Shown here: in pieces, positions 38,044 to 46,150 of the stretch
Position numbering within the stretch: the stretch's first letter is position 1
Layout: every line of letters begins with the position of its first letter
Source of the DNA: Synechococcus sp. Nb3U1
Lineage (GTDB): Bacteria > Cyanobacteriota > Cyanobacteriia > Thermostichales > Thermostichaceae
Direction of reading: 5' to 3'
Assembly (NCBI RefSeq): GCF_021533835.1
Contig: NZ_JAKFYQ010000001.1
Span: 377,001 to 441,000 of the forward strand
Length of the DNA: 64,000 nucleotides
The notes under the pieces: model-generated
What the model saw: only the letters and a program-made list of their open reading frames with translations
The model's database searches: none
What the model was told of the DNA's origin: nothing
Position numbers and translations under genes: made by a program

Positions 38044-38373
38044 ATGCAATCAAAATCGGGTCGCCCATCTTTGGCTCTGCTGCCATCGCAACGGGAAGGT
38101 TGGCTGCAGCGCTACCTACGCTTTTTGCGGGGGGATTCGCCTGTTGTGCAAGCGGTTTCTGGTCAACCTGTCCCTCAGGTTAAAAAGGACTCTCGCCCTT
38201 TGCAGGTGGTGCCTTCAGCAAACTCCGATCGAACCCATCAAGAGCCCCTTTCCCTTCAGCTTTGGCGGGAAGGCCGCAAAGTCGAGCGTATTTTTGCCCA
38301 AAATCGCATTCAGCGGGCAGCCAAACGTCGGGATCTACGCCCATCCAGCTCCATCACCCCGTGGGGATCCTGA
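38044..38373 (+). CDS. Basic hypothetical protein, 109 residues
   Basis: Soluble, strongly basic, low-structure protein starting at ATG 38044 (MQSKSGRPSLALLPSQREGWLQRYLRFLRG). The C-terminal half is Arg-rich (LWREGRKVERIFAQNRIQRAAKRRDLRPS). No family recognised. It is divergent from the S24 repressor and shares its putative operator region, so it might be under that repressor's control. Confidence 0.6.
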   Translation: MQSKSGRPSLALLPSQREGWLQRYLRFLRGDSPVVQAVSGQPVPQVKKDSRPLQVVPSANSDRTHQEPLSLQLWREGRKVERIFAQNRIQRAAKRRDLRPSSSITPWGS

Positions 38374-38432
38374 TAGGATTTAGGGTGCGTCCATGCTTCA
38401 GGATTTTCCCTGTCCCACATATCCCACTCTCT

Positions 38433-38690
38433 ATGACTTCCTCCGATTTCAAACGCTGGCTAGATAATCTCCTGATTGCCATCGTTTTTCTGGTATTTGC
38501 CGGGTTCATTGGGTTTGTCTTTTCGGTAACAGGGGCATTTGTCGGGATCCCGCTGGGCTACAAACTTTGGATGCGGCTCTGGTTGCCTTTGTTTCAACCC
38601 GCTCTGGGGATCCTGATGGCTGGGGCTTTGCTGATCGGGGTTTGGGGTTGGTGGGAAAAGCGTCGTCAGGGATCCGAAAAAATCGATTAG
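38433..38690 (+). CDS. Small two-span membrane protein
   Basis: 85 residues from the ATG at 38433. Two hydrophobic segments are plain: LLIAIVFLVFAGFIGFVFSV and the LFQPALGILMAGALLIGVWGWW region, followed by a basic tail KRRQGSEK. It is not recognised by name. It lies 187 bases upstream of ndhC in the same direction; co-occurrence with ndh genes is only positional. Confidence 0.6.
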   Translation: MTSSDFKRWLDNLLIAIVFLVFAGFIGFVFSVTGAFVGIPLGYKLWMRLWLPLFQPALGILMAGALLIGVWGWWEKRRQGSEKID

Positions 38691-38877
38691 TTACACCAGT
38701 AACTCCCCTGCTCAGCCCAAGTGGATCCCATTTGTGGGGTTTACCCTTTGGCAAGACCCTATCCAGAGCAATCGTGATCATTACCAGAATTGAAGATCTG
38801 CAGGCACAGGAGAGCTACAGACTGGCTCTATACTGGAAACGTATCTAAATGTTGAGCAACCCGGGCGGTCTAGCGTT

Positions 38878-39240
38878 GTGTTTGTTCTACCCAACTACGA
38901 GTATTTGCTGGTTTTTCTGCTCCTGTGCTCTCTGCTGCCAATTTTGGCTCTGACGGCATCTGCCTTTTTGGCTCCGAAGCGACGGGGCGCTTTGCGGCGC
39001 AGCACCTATGAGTCAGGTATGGAACCGGTGGGGCAAGCCTGGATTCAGTTCAACATTCGTTATTACATGTTTGCCCTGGTTTTCGTCATTTTTGATGTGG
39101 AGACGGTGTTTCTCTATCCCTGGGCGGTGGCGTTTCATCGCTTGGGGCTGTTGGCCTTTGTGGAGGCCCTGATTTTTATCGCCATCCTTGTGGTGGGCCT
39201 TGTGTACGCTTGGAGAAAAGGAGCACTGGAATGGTCATGA
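38878..39240 (+). CDS. ndhC: NAD(P)H-quinone oxidoreductase subunit 3 (NdhC)
   Basis: Membrane subunit of NDH-1, 120 residues, starting at GTG 38878. Three membrane spans with the conserved loop [21 protein letters not shown] between the first and second, which carries the Glu/Gly region near the quinone site, and [18 protein letters not shown] in the second span. The stop overlaps the ndhK start (ATGA), so translation is coupled. Order ndhC-ndhK-ndhJ is standard in cyanobacteria and plastids. Confidence 0.97.
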   Translation: MFVLPNYEYLLVFLLLCSLLPILALTASAFLAPKRRGALRRSTYESGMEPVGQAWIQFNIRYYMFALVFVIFDVETVFLYPWAVAFHRLGLLAFVEALIFIAILVVGLVYAWRKGALEWS

Positions 39241-39971
39241 CCTCTCAGAAGCCTCAGGTATTGTTTCCGGGGGCAGCCCCGGAGGTGACCTCCGACCTTT
39301 CTAACAATGTCGTTCTCACCACCGTGAACGACCTCTATAACTGGGCCAAAATGTCCAGTCTCTGGCCACTGCTATACGGCACGGCCTGCTGCTTCATTGA
39401 GTTTGCGGCTATGCTCGGATCCCGGTTTGACTTCGACCGGTTTGGCCTTTTGCCCCGTTCTTCCCCCCGCACGGCAGACTTGATCGTGACAGCGGGCACC
39501 GTAACCATGAAGATGGCTCCCGCTTTGGTCAAGCTCTACCAGCAAATGCCCGAACCCAAGTATGTGATCGCCATGGGAGCCTGCACCATTACCGGTGGCA
39601 TGTTTAGCTCCGATTCCTACAGTGCCGTGCGTGGTGTGGACAAGCTGATCCCGGTGGATGTGTACATTCCTGGCTGCCCGCCTCGCCCAGAAGCAATCAT
39701 GGATGCCATTGTCAAGCTGCGCAAAAAGATTGCCACCGAAGATATGCGGGAGCGGGATCGCTTGCTGCAAACCCACCGTTACTACACCGTGAAGCATAAC
39801 CTCAAGCCTGTACCCGAGATCATCACGGGCAAGTACCTGGAAAATGAGGCCCGTCAGGCTCCACCCCCGGAATTAGCTGCCGCGATTGGCTTGCTTGTAC
39901 CCCCTGCGCTGCAGACTGCGGATCTGAAACAAGCGGAACAGCAATTCAAGGCTCTACGGGGAGGGATGTGA
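39237..39971 (+). CDS. ndhK: NAD(P)H-quinone oxidoreductase subunit K (NdhK)
   Basis: Peripheral-arm NDH-1 subunit carrying the N2-type [4Fe-4S] cluster that passes electrons to quinone. About 244 residues from the ATG at 39237; the ATG at 39231 is possible. Cluster ligands are visible in GTACCFIEF (paired Cys), [11 protein letters not shown] and [30 protein letters not shown] is the family block after the first pair. The overlap with ndhC (ATGA) and the 1-base gap to ndhJ show a tight operon. Confidence 0.98.
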   Translation: MTSQKPQVLFPGAAPEVTSDLSNNVVLTTVNDLYNWAKMSSLWPLLYGTACCFIEFAAMLGSRFDFDRFGLLPRSSPRTADLIVTAGTVTMKMAPALVKLYQQMPEPKYVIAMGACTITGGMFSSDSYSAVRGVDKLIPVDVYIPGCPPRPEAIMDAIVKLRKKIATEDMRERDRLLQTHRYYTVKHNLKPVPEIITGKYLENEARQAPPPELAAAIGLLVPPALQTADLKQAEQQFKALRGGM

Positions 39972-39972
39972 G

Positions 39973-40530
39973 ATGGCGGAGGAGAATGAGGCTCAGGGAC
40001 AGCAGGTGCCAGACTCTGGGCAAGACTCAGGTGCGGAGCAGCCAGTTTTGGTGGAGTGGGGCCCTGTCTCTCAGTTTTTGATGGATAACGGCTTCGATCA
40101 TCAGTACCTAGATCGAGATGCAGCGGGGGTTGAGCTGTTGGAGGTGCCACGGGAGTTTCTCTTGCCGCTGTGTACCGCTCTGTATGCCTACGGCTTCAAC
40201 TATTTGCAGTGCCAGTGTGGATATGATCTGGGGCCAGGGCAACCTTTGGTCAGCCTCTACCACCTGATCAAGCTCTCGGACGGAGCGGATCGCCCCCAGG
40301 AGGTGCGGGTACAGGTGAAGTTGCCGCGCCAGGATCCGCGGCTGCCCTCGGTGTACTGGATTTGGAAGTCGGCAGACTGGCAAGAACGAGAAACCTACGA
40401 TATGTACGGCATCGTTTTTGAGGGACACCCCAACCTGAAGCGGATCCTGATGCCGGAAGACTGGGTGGGTTGGCCCTTGCGTAAAGACTATATCACTCCA
40501 GATTTTTACGAGCTCCAGGATGCTTACTAA
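39973..40530 (+). CDS. ndhJ: NAD(P)H-quinone oxidoreductase subunit J (NdhJ)
   Basis: Peripheral subunit of NDH-1 (NuoC/30-kDa type), 185 residues. Family signatures are present: a Gly-rich [40 protein letters not shown] (the ERE.YDm.G motif) and [22 protein letters not shown] at the C-terminus. The first 25 residues are a variable acidic extension. It follows ndhK with one base between stop and start. No degradation. Confidence 0.97.
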   Translation: MAEENEAQGQQVPDSGQDSGAEQPVLVEWGPVSQFLMDNGFDHQYLDRDAAGVELLEVPREFLLPLCTALYAYGFNYLQCQCGYDLGPGQPLVSLYHLIKLSDGADRPQEVRVQVKLPRQDPRLPSVYWIWKSADWQERETYDMYGIVFEGHPNLKRILMPEDWVGWPLRKDYITPDFYELQDAY

Positions 40531-40598
40531 ATGCTTACTCAATGCCCACTAGGGGTTAGATTGGGGATTCCAGCGGTGTTGATCAGGATGTGCGGAAG

Positions 40599-40772
40599 AT
40601 GTGGCCTATTATTCTGTTGGCGATCTACGGCGGTGGAGTTTGGTACTCGGCTCGCAAGGCGGATCGCATCTATTCCGGATCCCAAAGGTGGGTGGTCTCT
40701 GCCCTCTGGCCGGTGCTTTTGGCCTCGAACCAGCAGTTTCGCCAGAACCTTCGCCGCCCTTTGAACAAGTAA
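40599..40772 (+). CDS. Small membrane protein downstream of ndhJ
   Basis: 57 residues from the ATG at 40599 (MWPIILLAIYGGGVWYSARKADRIYSG; a GTG at 40590 is possible). One membrane span, then a hydrophobic SQRWVVSALWPVLLASNQQFRQNLRR. I recall similar tiny proteins, with an initial IxLLAIYGG and a WPVLxxxNxxFRxNxxR ending, in other cyanobacteria. That suggests a real, conserved gene. Function unknown; the operon position after ndhCKJ might hint at an NDH-1 link. Confidence 0.6.
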   Translation: MWPIILLAIYGGGVWYSARKADRIYSGSQRWVVSALWPVLLASNQQFRQNLRRPLNK

Positions 40773-40836
40773 TTTGAACAAGTTGGCTAAACCAAGTCAT
40801 CTAAACAAGTGATCTAGAGTTCACTAAGTTAACCGA

Positions 40837-42054
40837 GTGGGATCCTTTCAACCTCTGGTGTCCACACAACGACAAGCCTCTCAGGAGTTGCAGCGGCTGA
40901 TCGAGGGTCGCATTCGCCAGCGAGGGCGGGTGACTTTTGCCCAGTTCATGGAATGGGCTCTTTACGAGCCAGGATTGGGTTACTACGAGCAGGGATCCCC
41001 GATTGAGCCCGATTATCTGACTTCTCCCCACTTGGCACCCGATTTTGCCCAGTTGTTGGCGGAGCAAATGTTCCAGTTCTGGGAGATTTTGGGATCCCCG
41101 TCGGTTTTTGCTGTGATCGAGATGGGGGCGGGCAGTGGGCGGTTGGCGGAAGATTGGCTCACCTATGTGCAGACTGCGCACCCCCCATTTTGGCAAGCCC
41201 TGGAATATCGGATCTTGGAGCGTTCCGCCACCCTGCGGCGGTTGCAACAGGAGCGGCTAGCGGCCTTCAGAGATAAGGTGAGTTGGTTGGATGGTGCTAC
41301 GCACCTTGCGGAGCAAGATTGGGACGGGATCCCGGATCAGTCGGTGACGGGTTGTTTTTTTTCTAACGAGCTGGTAGATGCTTTTCCGGTGCACCGGGTG
41401 CAGGTGCAGGATGGGGCACTGCGAGAGATCTATGTCGCAGTGGGAGAAACGGGCTTCCGAGAGGTGCTGGGGGATCTCTCCAGTCCGGTATTGCAGGAGT
41501 ATTTTGTGCGCCTAGGGATCCCGGTTGAAGGTTACCCGCAGGGCTACCAAACGGAGGTCAACCTGAGGGTGCTGGACTGGTTACACCTGCTATCCCGAAA
41601 ATTGCGGCGGGGCTATGTGCTCACCCTAGACTACGGCCATACCGCTGATCGTTACTACAGCCCCCATCGGTCTCAGGGCACCCTCTTGGCCTACCGCCAG
41701 CACAGCAGCCACACGGATCCCTATGTGCAGGTGGGATCCCAAGACCTAACCGCCCATGTAGACTTCACCACCCTACAGCAGGTGGGGGAAACCTTGGGAT
41801 TGCAGACGTTAGGATGGACTCGTCAAAGCAGCTTCCTGGTGTGTTTAGGCCTGACAGAACGCTTGTCGGCCCTCAGCCAAGCCGCCGAGACTGTGGATAT
41901 AGGCCAAGTCTTGCAGCGGCGACAGGCTCTACACTCGCTGTTGGATCCGATGGGGTTGGGAGGCTTTGGGGTGTTGGTGCAAGCCAAAGGTCTGACGGAC
42001 TCGGAGCGAATTCATCCTTTGCGGGGCTTTTGTGAGCCGGAGCGAATACTGTGA
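40837..42054 (+). CDS. MidA/NDUFAF7-like SAM-dependent methyltransferase
   Basis: A 405-residue class I methyltransferase of the MidA/NDUFAF7 family, start at GTG 40837. Family blocks: ITFAQFMEWALYEPGLGYY-like (VTFAQFMEWALYEPGLGYY), DYLTSPHLAPDFAQLLAEQM, SAM motif IEMGAGSGRLAEDWL, CFFSNELVDAFPVHRVQ and TLDYGHTADRYYSPHRSQGTL. Mitochondrial NDUFAF7 dimethylates an arginine of the 49-kDa complex I subunit during assembly. Its position right after ndhCKJ makes an NDH-1 assembly role here plausible by analogy. Its stop overlaps the next start (GTGA). Confidence 0.92.
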   Translation: MGSFQPLVSTQRQASQELQRLIEGRIRQRGRVTFAQFMEWALYEPGLGYYEQGSPIEPDYLTSPHLAPDFAQLLAEQMFQFWEILGSPSVFAVIEMGAGSGRLAEDWLTYVQTAHPPFWQALEYRILERSATLRRLQQERLAAFRDKVSWLDGATHLAEQDWDGIPDQSVTGCFFSNELVDAFPVHRVQVQDGALREIYVAVGETGFREVLGDLSSPVLQEYFVRLGIPVEGYPQGYQTEVNLRVLDWLHLLSRKLRRGYVLTLDYGHTADRYYSPHRSQGTLLAYRQHSSHTDPYVQVGSQDLTAHVDFTTLQQVGETLGLQTLGWTRQSSFLVCLGLTERLSALSQAAETVDIGQVLQRRQALHSLLDPMGLGGFGVLVQAKGLTDSERIHPLRGFCEPERIL

Positions 42055-42308
42055 ACCTGACCCTTTGGATTGGTCTAGTGGCAGCCACCCTGACCACCTC
42101 CAGTTTTTTCCCTCAAGCCTGGAAAACTTGGCGCAGCCAACGGGCGGATGATTTCTCCTGGAGCTATTTGCTCTTGTTTGGGGTCGGGATCCTGATGTGG
42201 GATCTGTATGGTCTGTTGCGTAGAGATACTGCTATCACCCTTGCCAATACAATGACCTTGGCTTTGGTCGGTGTGATCATCCTGACCAAATTTCGCTCCG
42301 AGCGCTGA
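42051..42308 (+). CDS. SemiSWEET/PQ-loop transporter
   Basis: An 85-residue three-span protein with the PQ-loop motif SSFFPQAWKTWRSQRADDFSW and a third span LANTMTLALVGVIILTKF. SemiSWEETs dimerise to move sugars across membranes. It starts at GTG 42051, overlapping the MidA stop by 4 bases (GTGA), so it is translationally coupled to the methyltransferase gene. Substrate here is unknown; sucrose and glucose are known for relatives. Confidence 0.9.
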   Translation: MNLTLWIGLVAATLTTSSFFPQAWKTWRSQRADDFSWSYLLLFGVGILMWDLYGLLRRDTAITLANTMTLALVGVIILTKFRSER

Positions 42309-42421
42309 GGGATCCAGATCCCTCTCACCACAAAAGAGCCCGTCTGTAAAGGTCGGGTCGGCTCCTATGGGATCCCTATCTTTCGCCTACAGTGGAATAT
42401 TGGAATTCATAAAGTTAAGCC

Positions 42422-43348
42422 ATGAAAGGTCTGTTTCCTGCCATCCCCACTGGTATCGGCTTTTCCTGGCGAAGAATTCCCAAAACCCTCAAGGGGATCC
42501 TGTTGATTCTGATCTCCGTTGGTTGTTTTGCCACGATGGATGCCTCAATCCGTCGCCTGTCGGGGGAGTTGCACCCGTTCGAGATCGCCTTTTTTCGTAA
42601 TTTTTTCGGTTCATTGGCCCTGATGCCGCTGTTGTTGCGGGAGGGGTTGGGATCCCTGCGGACAGAACGGTTAGGGTTGTTTGCCCTGCGTGGCGTGCTA
42701 AATACGATCGCCATGCTGATGTTTTTCTGGGCTTTAAGTCGGATCCCTTTGGCGGAGGTGACGGCCCTGAGTTTTACAATTCCTTTGTTTGCCTCTCTGT
42801 TTGCCATCTGGCTGCTGCGAGAGCAGGTGTACCTGCAGCGCTGGGTGGCACTTGGCCTAGGCTTTGTGGGTATGGTTGTGTTGTTGCGACCAGGTTTTCA
42901 AGCAGTGACCTTGGGCTCGGCGGCGGCACTGGCGGCTTCTATTTTGTTGGCTTGGGTAACGGTGCTGATCAAGATCCTCTCGCGCACCGAATCGAGCATT
43001 ACGATTACAGCCTACATGGGCTTATTTCAGGCGCCCTTATCGCTGTTGGCAGCGGTGTGGTTTTGGCAATGGCCGGGCTGGCAAGACTGGATCCCGTTAT
43101 TGGCTATTGGCTGCCTGGGCACACTGGGGCAAGTGCTGATGATCCATGCCTTTGCCTATGCGGATGTCTCGACGCTTCTGCCTTTCCAGTTTTCGGCCTT
43201 GATCTGGGCAACTTTGTACGGCTTTTTCTGGTTCGGGGAATGGCCAGATCTGTGGACTTGGGTAGGCGGTGCCATTATTTTTGGCAGTTCTCTGGCCTTG
43301 GCCTATCGGGAATCTCGGTTGAAGGTAGGTGGTACCCTCAGTCCGTGA
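42422..43348 (+). CDS. EamA/DMT family transporter
   Basis: A 308-residue drug/metabolite-superfamily exporter with ten predicted spans in two EamA repeats. Repeat 1 starts GILLILISVGCFATMDASIRRL; the boundary FRNFFGSLALMPLLL and GLFALRGVLNTIAMLMFFWAL fits the family, and repeat 2 starts LAASILLAWVTVLIKILSRTE. RhaT/YdcZ-like members export amino acids or metabolites. It stands alone, separated by 113 bases from the SemiSWEET gene. Confidence 0.92.
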   Translation: MKGLFPAIPTGIGFSWRRIPKTLKGILLILISVGCFATMDASIRRLSGELHPFEIAFFRNFFGSLALMPLLLREGLGSLRTERLGLFALRGVLNTIAMLMFFWALSRIPLAEVTALSFTIPLFASLFAIWLLREQVYLQRWVALGLGFVGMVVLLRPGFQAVTLGSAAALAASILLAWVTVLIKILSRTESSITITAYMGLFQAPLSLLAAVWFWQWPGWQDWIPLLAIGCLGTLGQVLMIHAFAYADVSTLLPFQFSALIWATLYGFFWFGEWPDLWTWVGGAIIFGSSLALAYRESRLKVGGTLSP

Positions 43349-43436
43349 GGATCCTCGCAAAACTACGGTTGTTCATCCCTCCGTCCGGAGGATAGCTTGG
43401 CCGTGTGAATAGATTTGAAATTAATCAGTCAAAAAT

Positions 43437-44036
43437 ATGAGAATACTAAAAATAGTGGCGCTGCTACTTGCCATCATTTGCCTACATGCTTGCGGCTCTT
43501 CATCTTGGGTAACCCACAGCAGTCCAGGGATGAGGGGTGTTAAGGTGTCGGCTGCTGTACACCTTTCTGAGCAAGAGGCTCGCCCCTCAAGTTTTCGGGA
43601 TCCGCGCTCGTCTTCTGTGGTCAATCAGCTGGATCAATTTATGAAAGTTACCTTGAGGTGTGATCCTATCTTCACTGGCACAGGTGTTAATCCGCCAGAG
43701 GTGGATGCAGTTACGGTGCAGTTTTCCATTTCCTCTCCAAGTGCTCCGCTGATCTCTTTTAATGCAACTGCTCGGGGTTTTGAGGAAAATGGAACTTACT
43801 TGAGTGATCAAGATTTGGTTTTCAATGATGGCGTGTCTGTTGGAGAAGAGCCGATTCCTGATCTTGCGATTACTTTTCCAGGAACCTTTCCCCCAAGTGT
43901 GACAAGAGTTTGCTTGGATGTGTTCGGTGTCAGGTTACAACCGTTCCCTTTTGGTAGTCCTAGGCTTTTCCCATTTTCGGTACAAGATCTCTGCACACCC
44001 CAAAATCTTGACTTGAACTTAGCTTGTAATACTTAG
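43437..44036 (+). CDS. Hypothetical lipoprotein at the border of island I
   Basis: A 199-residue protein with a lipoprotein signal MRILKIVALLLAIICLHAC (Cys19). The rest is a beta-rich body (VDAVTVQFSISSPSAPLISFNATARGFEENG) with a C-terminal pair of cysteines (DLCTPQNLDLNLACNT). No family recognised. It contains the last GGATCC (43598-43603) before a 6.5-kb stretch without any, so it marks the host side of the island border. Confidence 0.65.
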   Translation: MRILKIVALLLAIICLHACGSSSWVTHSSPGMRGVKVSAAVHLSEQEARPSSFRDPRSSSVVNQLDQFMKVTLRCDPIFTGTGVNPPEVDAVTVQFSISSPSAPLISFNATARGFEENGTYLSDQDLVFNDGVSVGEEPIPDLAITFPGTFPPSVTRVCLDVFGVRLQPFPFGSPRLFPFSVQDLCTPQNLDLNLACNT

Positions 44037-44129
44037 TCAAAAATTGTTCTTTTTTGAGTGGGTTTTTGTATTTTGCGGGTTTACCTCCTGGAGAGGCCTA
44101 TAAAAGAAGGTTATGCCGCATGCCTGCGC

Positions 44130-44225
44130 TCAGCTGATGTCCGTGATCTTGGCGATCAGTTCGCCCAAGAATTCAAACTCCGAACGGCCAGATAGGTTCA
44201 GGACCTGACCCTTCTTTAGCTTGAT
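44130..44225 (-). pseudogene. C-terminal fragment of the NTF2-like gene split by an IS
   Basis: Read on the minus strand, 44225 to 44130 encodes IKLKKGQVLNLSGRSEFEF followed by LGELIAKITDIS and TGA. This is the end of an NTF2/SnoaL-like protein whose N-terminal 80 codons are at 46132-46371. When the intervening IS is removed, the two parts join in frame between GV and IK with no bases lost or duplicated. The reconstructed protein is 111 residues. Confidence 0.88.
44221..44225 (+). other. TTGAT target motif (TAM) at the IS left end
   Basis: TTGAT immediately precedes the left end of the element. This is the known insertion target and TnpB TAM of ISDra2. It belongs to the host gene, because GAT is the complement of the ATC codon of the rejoined reading frame. 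Confidence 0.85.
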
Positions 44226-44295
44226 TGGCGGGTAGACCGCAGGTCGTTCCTAGCCCCGCACTGTACCTTCAGGTCAGTGTCGGGATGAAAGCCGT

Positions 44296-44355
44296 GCTTG
44301 TTGAGTGTGGCAATGCTTACAGCAGGCTATGCCAACGATGCCGCACTCAACAAGC
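44296..44355. repeat. Long inverted repeat inside the IS left region
   Basis: GCTTGTTGAGTGTGGCA (44296-44312) pairs with TGCCGCACTCAACAAGC (44339-44355): 17 positions, all Watson-Crick except one T-G. The loop is 26 bases. It lies between the left terminus and the end of tnpA. It is larger than the usual IS200/IS605 end hairpins, and no U-tract follows. It may be a structure for transcription blocking or for transposition. Confidence 0.75.
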
Positions 44356-44368
44356 CCTACCCAACGAA

Positions 44369-44746
44369 TCAGTCTGGGGCATCTTAGTTTTCGATGTACT
44401 TTTTCAAGACTGAAACTGTCACGCCCCCACAGGATGCGATGAAGTACGATTCATTCTAAAGAACATTCTTCCAATACACTTTATCAACTTCTTCCGGGAA
44501 CTCACTGCAAATCTTACGACTGGTTAGAGACTTCAAATTACCGATGAACTTTGGAAGTTCTGTTTGTGGGAGGTACTGAAGCAACAAATGGATATGATTT
44601 TCTTTCCCATTGAACTCAATCAACTTGCACTGCCACTTTTGGCACAGGTCATTCATGAGTTCTCCCATGCGAGTCAGCATTTCCCCCGTCAGTACCTTAC
44701 GTCTGTACTTGGTTGTTAACACCAAATGAGCTTTCAGGTCGGACAT
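44369..44746 (-). pseudogene. tnpA: IS200/IS605 transposase TnpA, inactivated by nonsense codons
   Basis: Y1 HUH transposase. The open part (44456-44746) starts MSDLKAHLVLTTKYRRKVLTG and includes the HUH motif ENHIHLLLQY. It then stops at TAG (44456-44458) after VYWKNVL. The same frame continues NESYFIASCGGVTVSVLKKYIEN to a TAA (44384-44386), then DAPD and TGA at 44369. The catalytic Tyr (in LKKYIEN) lies beyond the first stop. The two stops look like W-to-TAG and Q-to-TAA changes. The upstream codons (DFVSSGRA) look coding but lack a start, so the N-terminus is possibly damaged too. Confidence 0.88.
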
Positions 44747-44812
44747 GGCTCTACCACTTGAAACAAAATCGTTGTGTATATCACTGTTTTTTGTTTATGC
44801 TACACTCAATCT

Positions 44813-46105
44813 ATGAGAATTGCCTATCAATACAAGCTACTGCCATCCACTTTGCAACTTGTCACGATGAATCGTTGGCTTGATATGCTTCGGCAGCAGT
44901 ACAACTGGATGCTGGCAGATTGGTTTGATTGGTGGGAAATGAATCGCTGTCTTGTCAATGCTTGCCCCCTGGTTTGCAACATCGCTGAACCCAGAGAAAA
45001 GCCTGAATACTACGGACAGAAACGCTCTCTGGTAAGGCTGAAGCGGGATAGACCCTGGTACAAAGAGATTCATTCTCAAGTGCTACAAGATATGGTGAAG
45101 CGGGTCAAACTCGCTTTTGCCCGTTACCTGAAAGGGGACTGCAACGGCAAAAGATCGGGCAAGCTTCGGTTTAAGGGTGTAAATCGGTATCGTTCGTTCA
45201 CCTACCCTCAAGCTTCGATTGACTGGATTGATAGCAACAAAATCGAACTGCCCAAAATTGGAGCAGTGAAAGTCGTTTGGAATCGTCCATTACCTCCAGG
45301 GTTTGAGGTCAAAAGCGCAATTCTGAGTCGGAAAGCTGACGGCTGGTATATCACGCTGTCATTGCAGGATGATTCGGTTCCTGAACAAACGATTGACGTT
45401 GTCCCAAATTGGGATAACTCCATTGGCTTGGATATGGGGCTAGAGCATTTTGTGGCAGATTCAGAGGGTGAATTGATTGACTATCCTCGTTTCCTGAGGC
45501 AGGCAAAATCCAAGCTTGCCAAGTTGCAGCAAAAGTGTGATGCTCGCCCCAAAGGCAGCGTCGCCCGAAAGAAGCTGAGTCAAAGGATTGCACGACTGCA
45601 TCAGAAAATTGCAAGACAGCGATATCAGTTTCACTGCGAGACGGCGAATCAGTTGCTTATCAAAGCTGATGTGGTCTTTGTTGAAGACTTTAACCTCAGC
45701 AATATGACGAAGCGGTGCAAACCAAAGCAGGACGAAAATGGAACGTTTCTACCCAATGGACAAGCGGCAAAAGCAGGACTGAACAAGTCTTTCGCTGATG
45801 CTGGAATCAGTCAGTTCGTGAACCAAATCCTACCTTTCAAAGCTGAAAAAGCTGGAAAGAGAAGGATTAAGGTTAATCCGACTGGCACAAGCCAGCATTG
45901 CTGTGTTTGCCTGAACCGTGTCCCGAAAGAGTTGTCGGACAGGTGGCACTCCTGCCCAGAATGCAAAGCAGAAATGCCACGCGATACAAATTCTGGGGTG
46001 CTGATCAAAAAAGTGGGGTTGGGACTCGCCTCACTCAAAAAAGCTCAAAGGGCTACGGCTCGGAAAGAAGCCCGCGCTCTATGCGTTGGCACAAGCCTGC
46101 CCTAG
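44813..46105 (+). CDS. tnpB: TnpB RNA-guided nuclease of the IS element
   Basis: A 430-residue TnpB, ancestor-type of Cas12. The ATG at 44813 gives the family start MRIAYQYKLLPS. RuvC residues are in place: D207 in IGLDMGLEHF, E291 in VFVEDFNLSNM and D391 in PRDTNSGVL. The zinc finger has C363/C366 (CCVC) and C381/C384 (CPEC), and NPTGTSQHC precedes it. The end is short after RuvC-III (KEARALCVGTSLP). TnpB with its omega/reRNA cuts TAM-flanked DNA and helps the element persist. The frame is undamaged although tnpA is dead. Confidence 0.93.
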   Translation: MRIAYQYKLLPSTLQLVTMNRWLDMLRQQYNWMLADWFDWWEMNRCLVNACPLVCNIAEPREKPEYYGQKRSLVRLKRDRPWYKEIHSQVLQDMVKRVKLAFARYLKGDCNGKRSGKLRFKGVNRYRSFTYPQASIDWIDSNKIELPKIGAVKVVWNRPLPPGFEVKSAILSRKADGWYITLSLQDDSVPEQTIDVVPNWDNSIGLDMGLEHFVADSEGELIDYPRFLRQAKSKLAKLQQKCDARPKGSVARKKLSQRIARLHQKIARQRYQFHCETANQLLIKADVVFVEDFNLSNMTKRCKPKQDENGTFLPNGQAAKAGLNKSFADAGISQFVNQILPFKAEKAGKRRIKVNPTGTSQHCCVCLNRVPKELSDRWHSCPECKAEMPRDTNSGVLIKKVGLGLASLKKAQRATARKEARALCVGTSLP

Positions 46106-46150
46106 GCACAGCATGAGCGTCGGGAGTAGTTCACTCCATTTGGAAGATCA
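45950..46150 (+). ncRNA. Predicted reRNA/omegaRNA region of TnpB
   Basis: In ISDra2-like elements the guide RNA overlaps the tnpB 3' end and runs through the right end of the IS, with the guide taken from the flanking DNA. Here the scaffold would end at about 46131 and the guide would begin CACTCCATTTGGAAGATC (46132 onward). This is placed by analogy only; I did not fold it. Confidence 0.5.

Larger units (their letters stand above)
44226..46131. mobile_element. ISDra2-type IS200/IS605 element inserted in an NTF2-like gene
   Basis: About 1.9 kb with divergent tnpA (minus) and tnpB (plus), the IS605 arrangement. Ends are fixed by the host gene: deleting 44226-46131 restores an intact frame across TTGAT-CACTCC, with no target duplication, as expected for Y1-transposase single-strand insertion. 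The left end begins TGGCGGGTAGACCGCAGG and the right end finishes near GTCGGGAGTAGTT. tnpA is dead; tnpB looks intact. The first ~40 bases of the left end recur upstream of dppA at 10038. Confidence 0.88.

Noticed and set aside
42325..42360. Possible terminator after the SemiSWEET gene (GAGCC ... GGCTC)
   Set aside because: The stem is short and interrupted, and no T-run follows.
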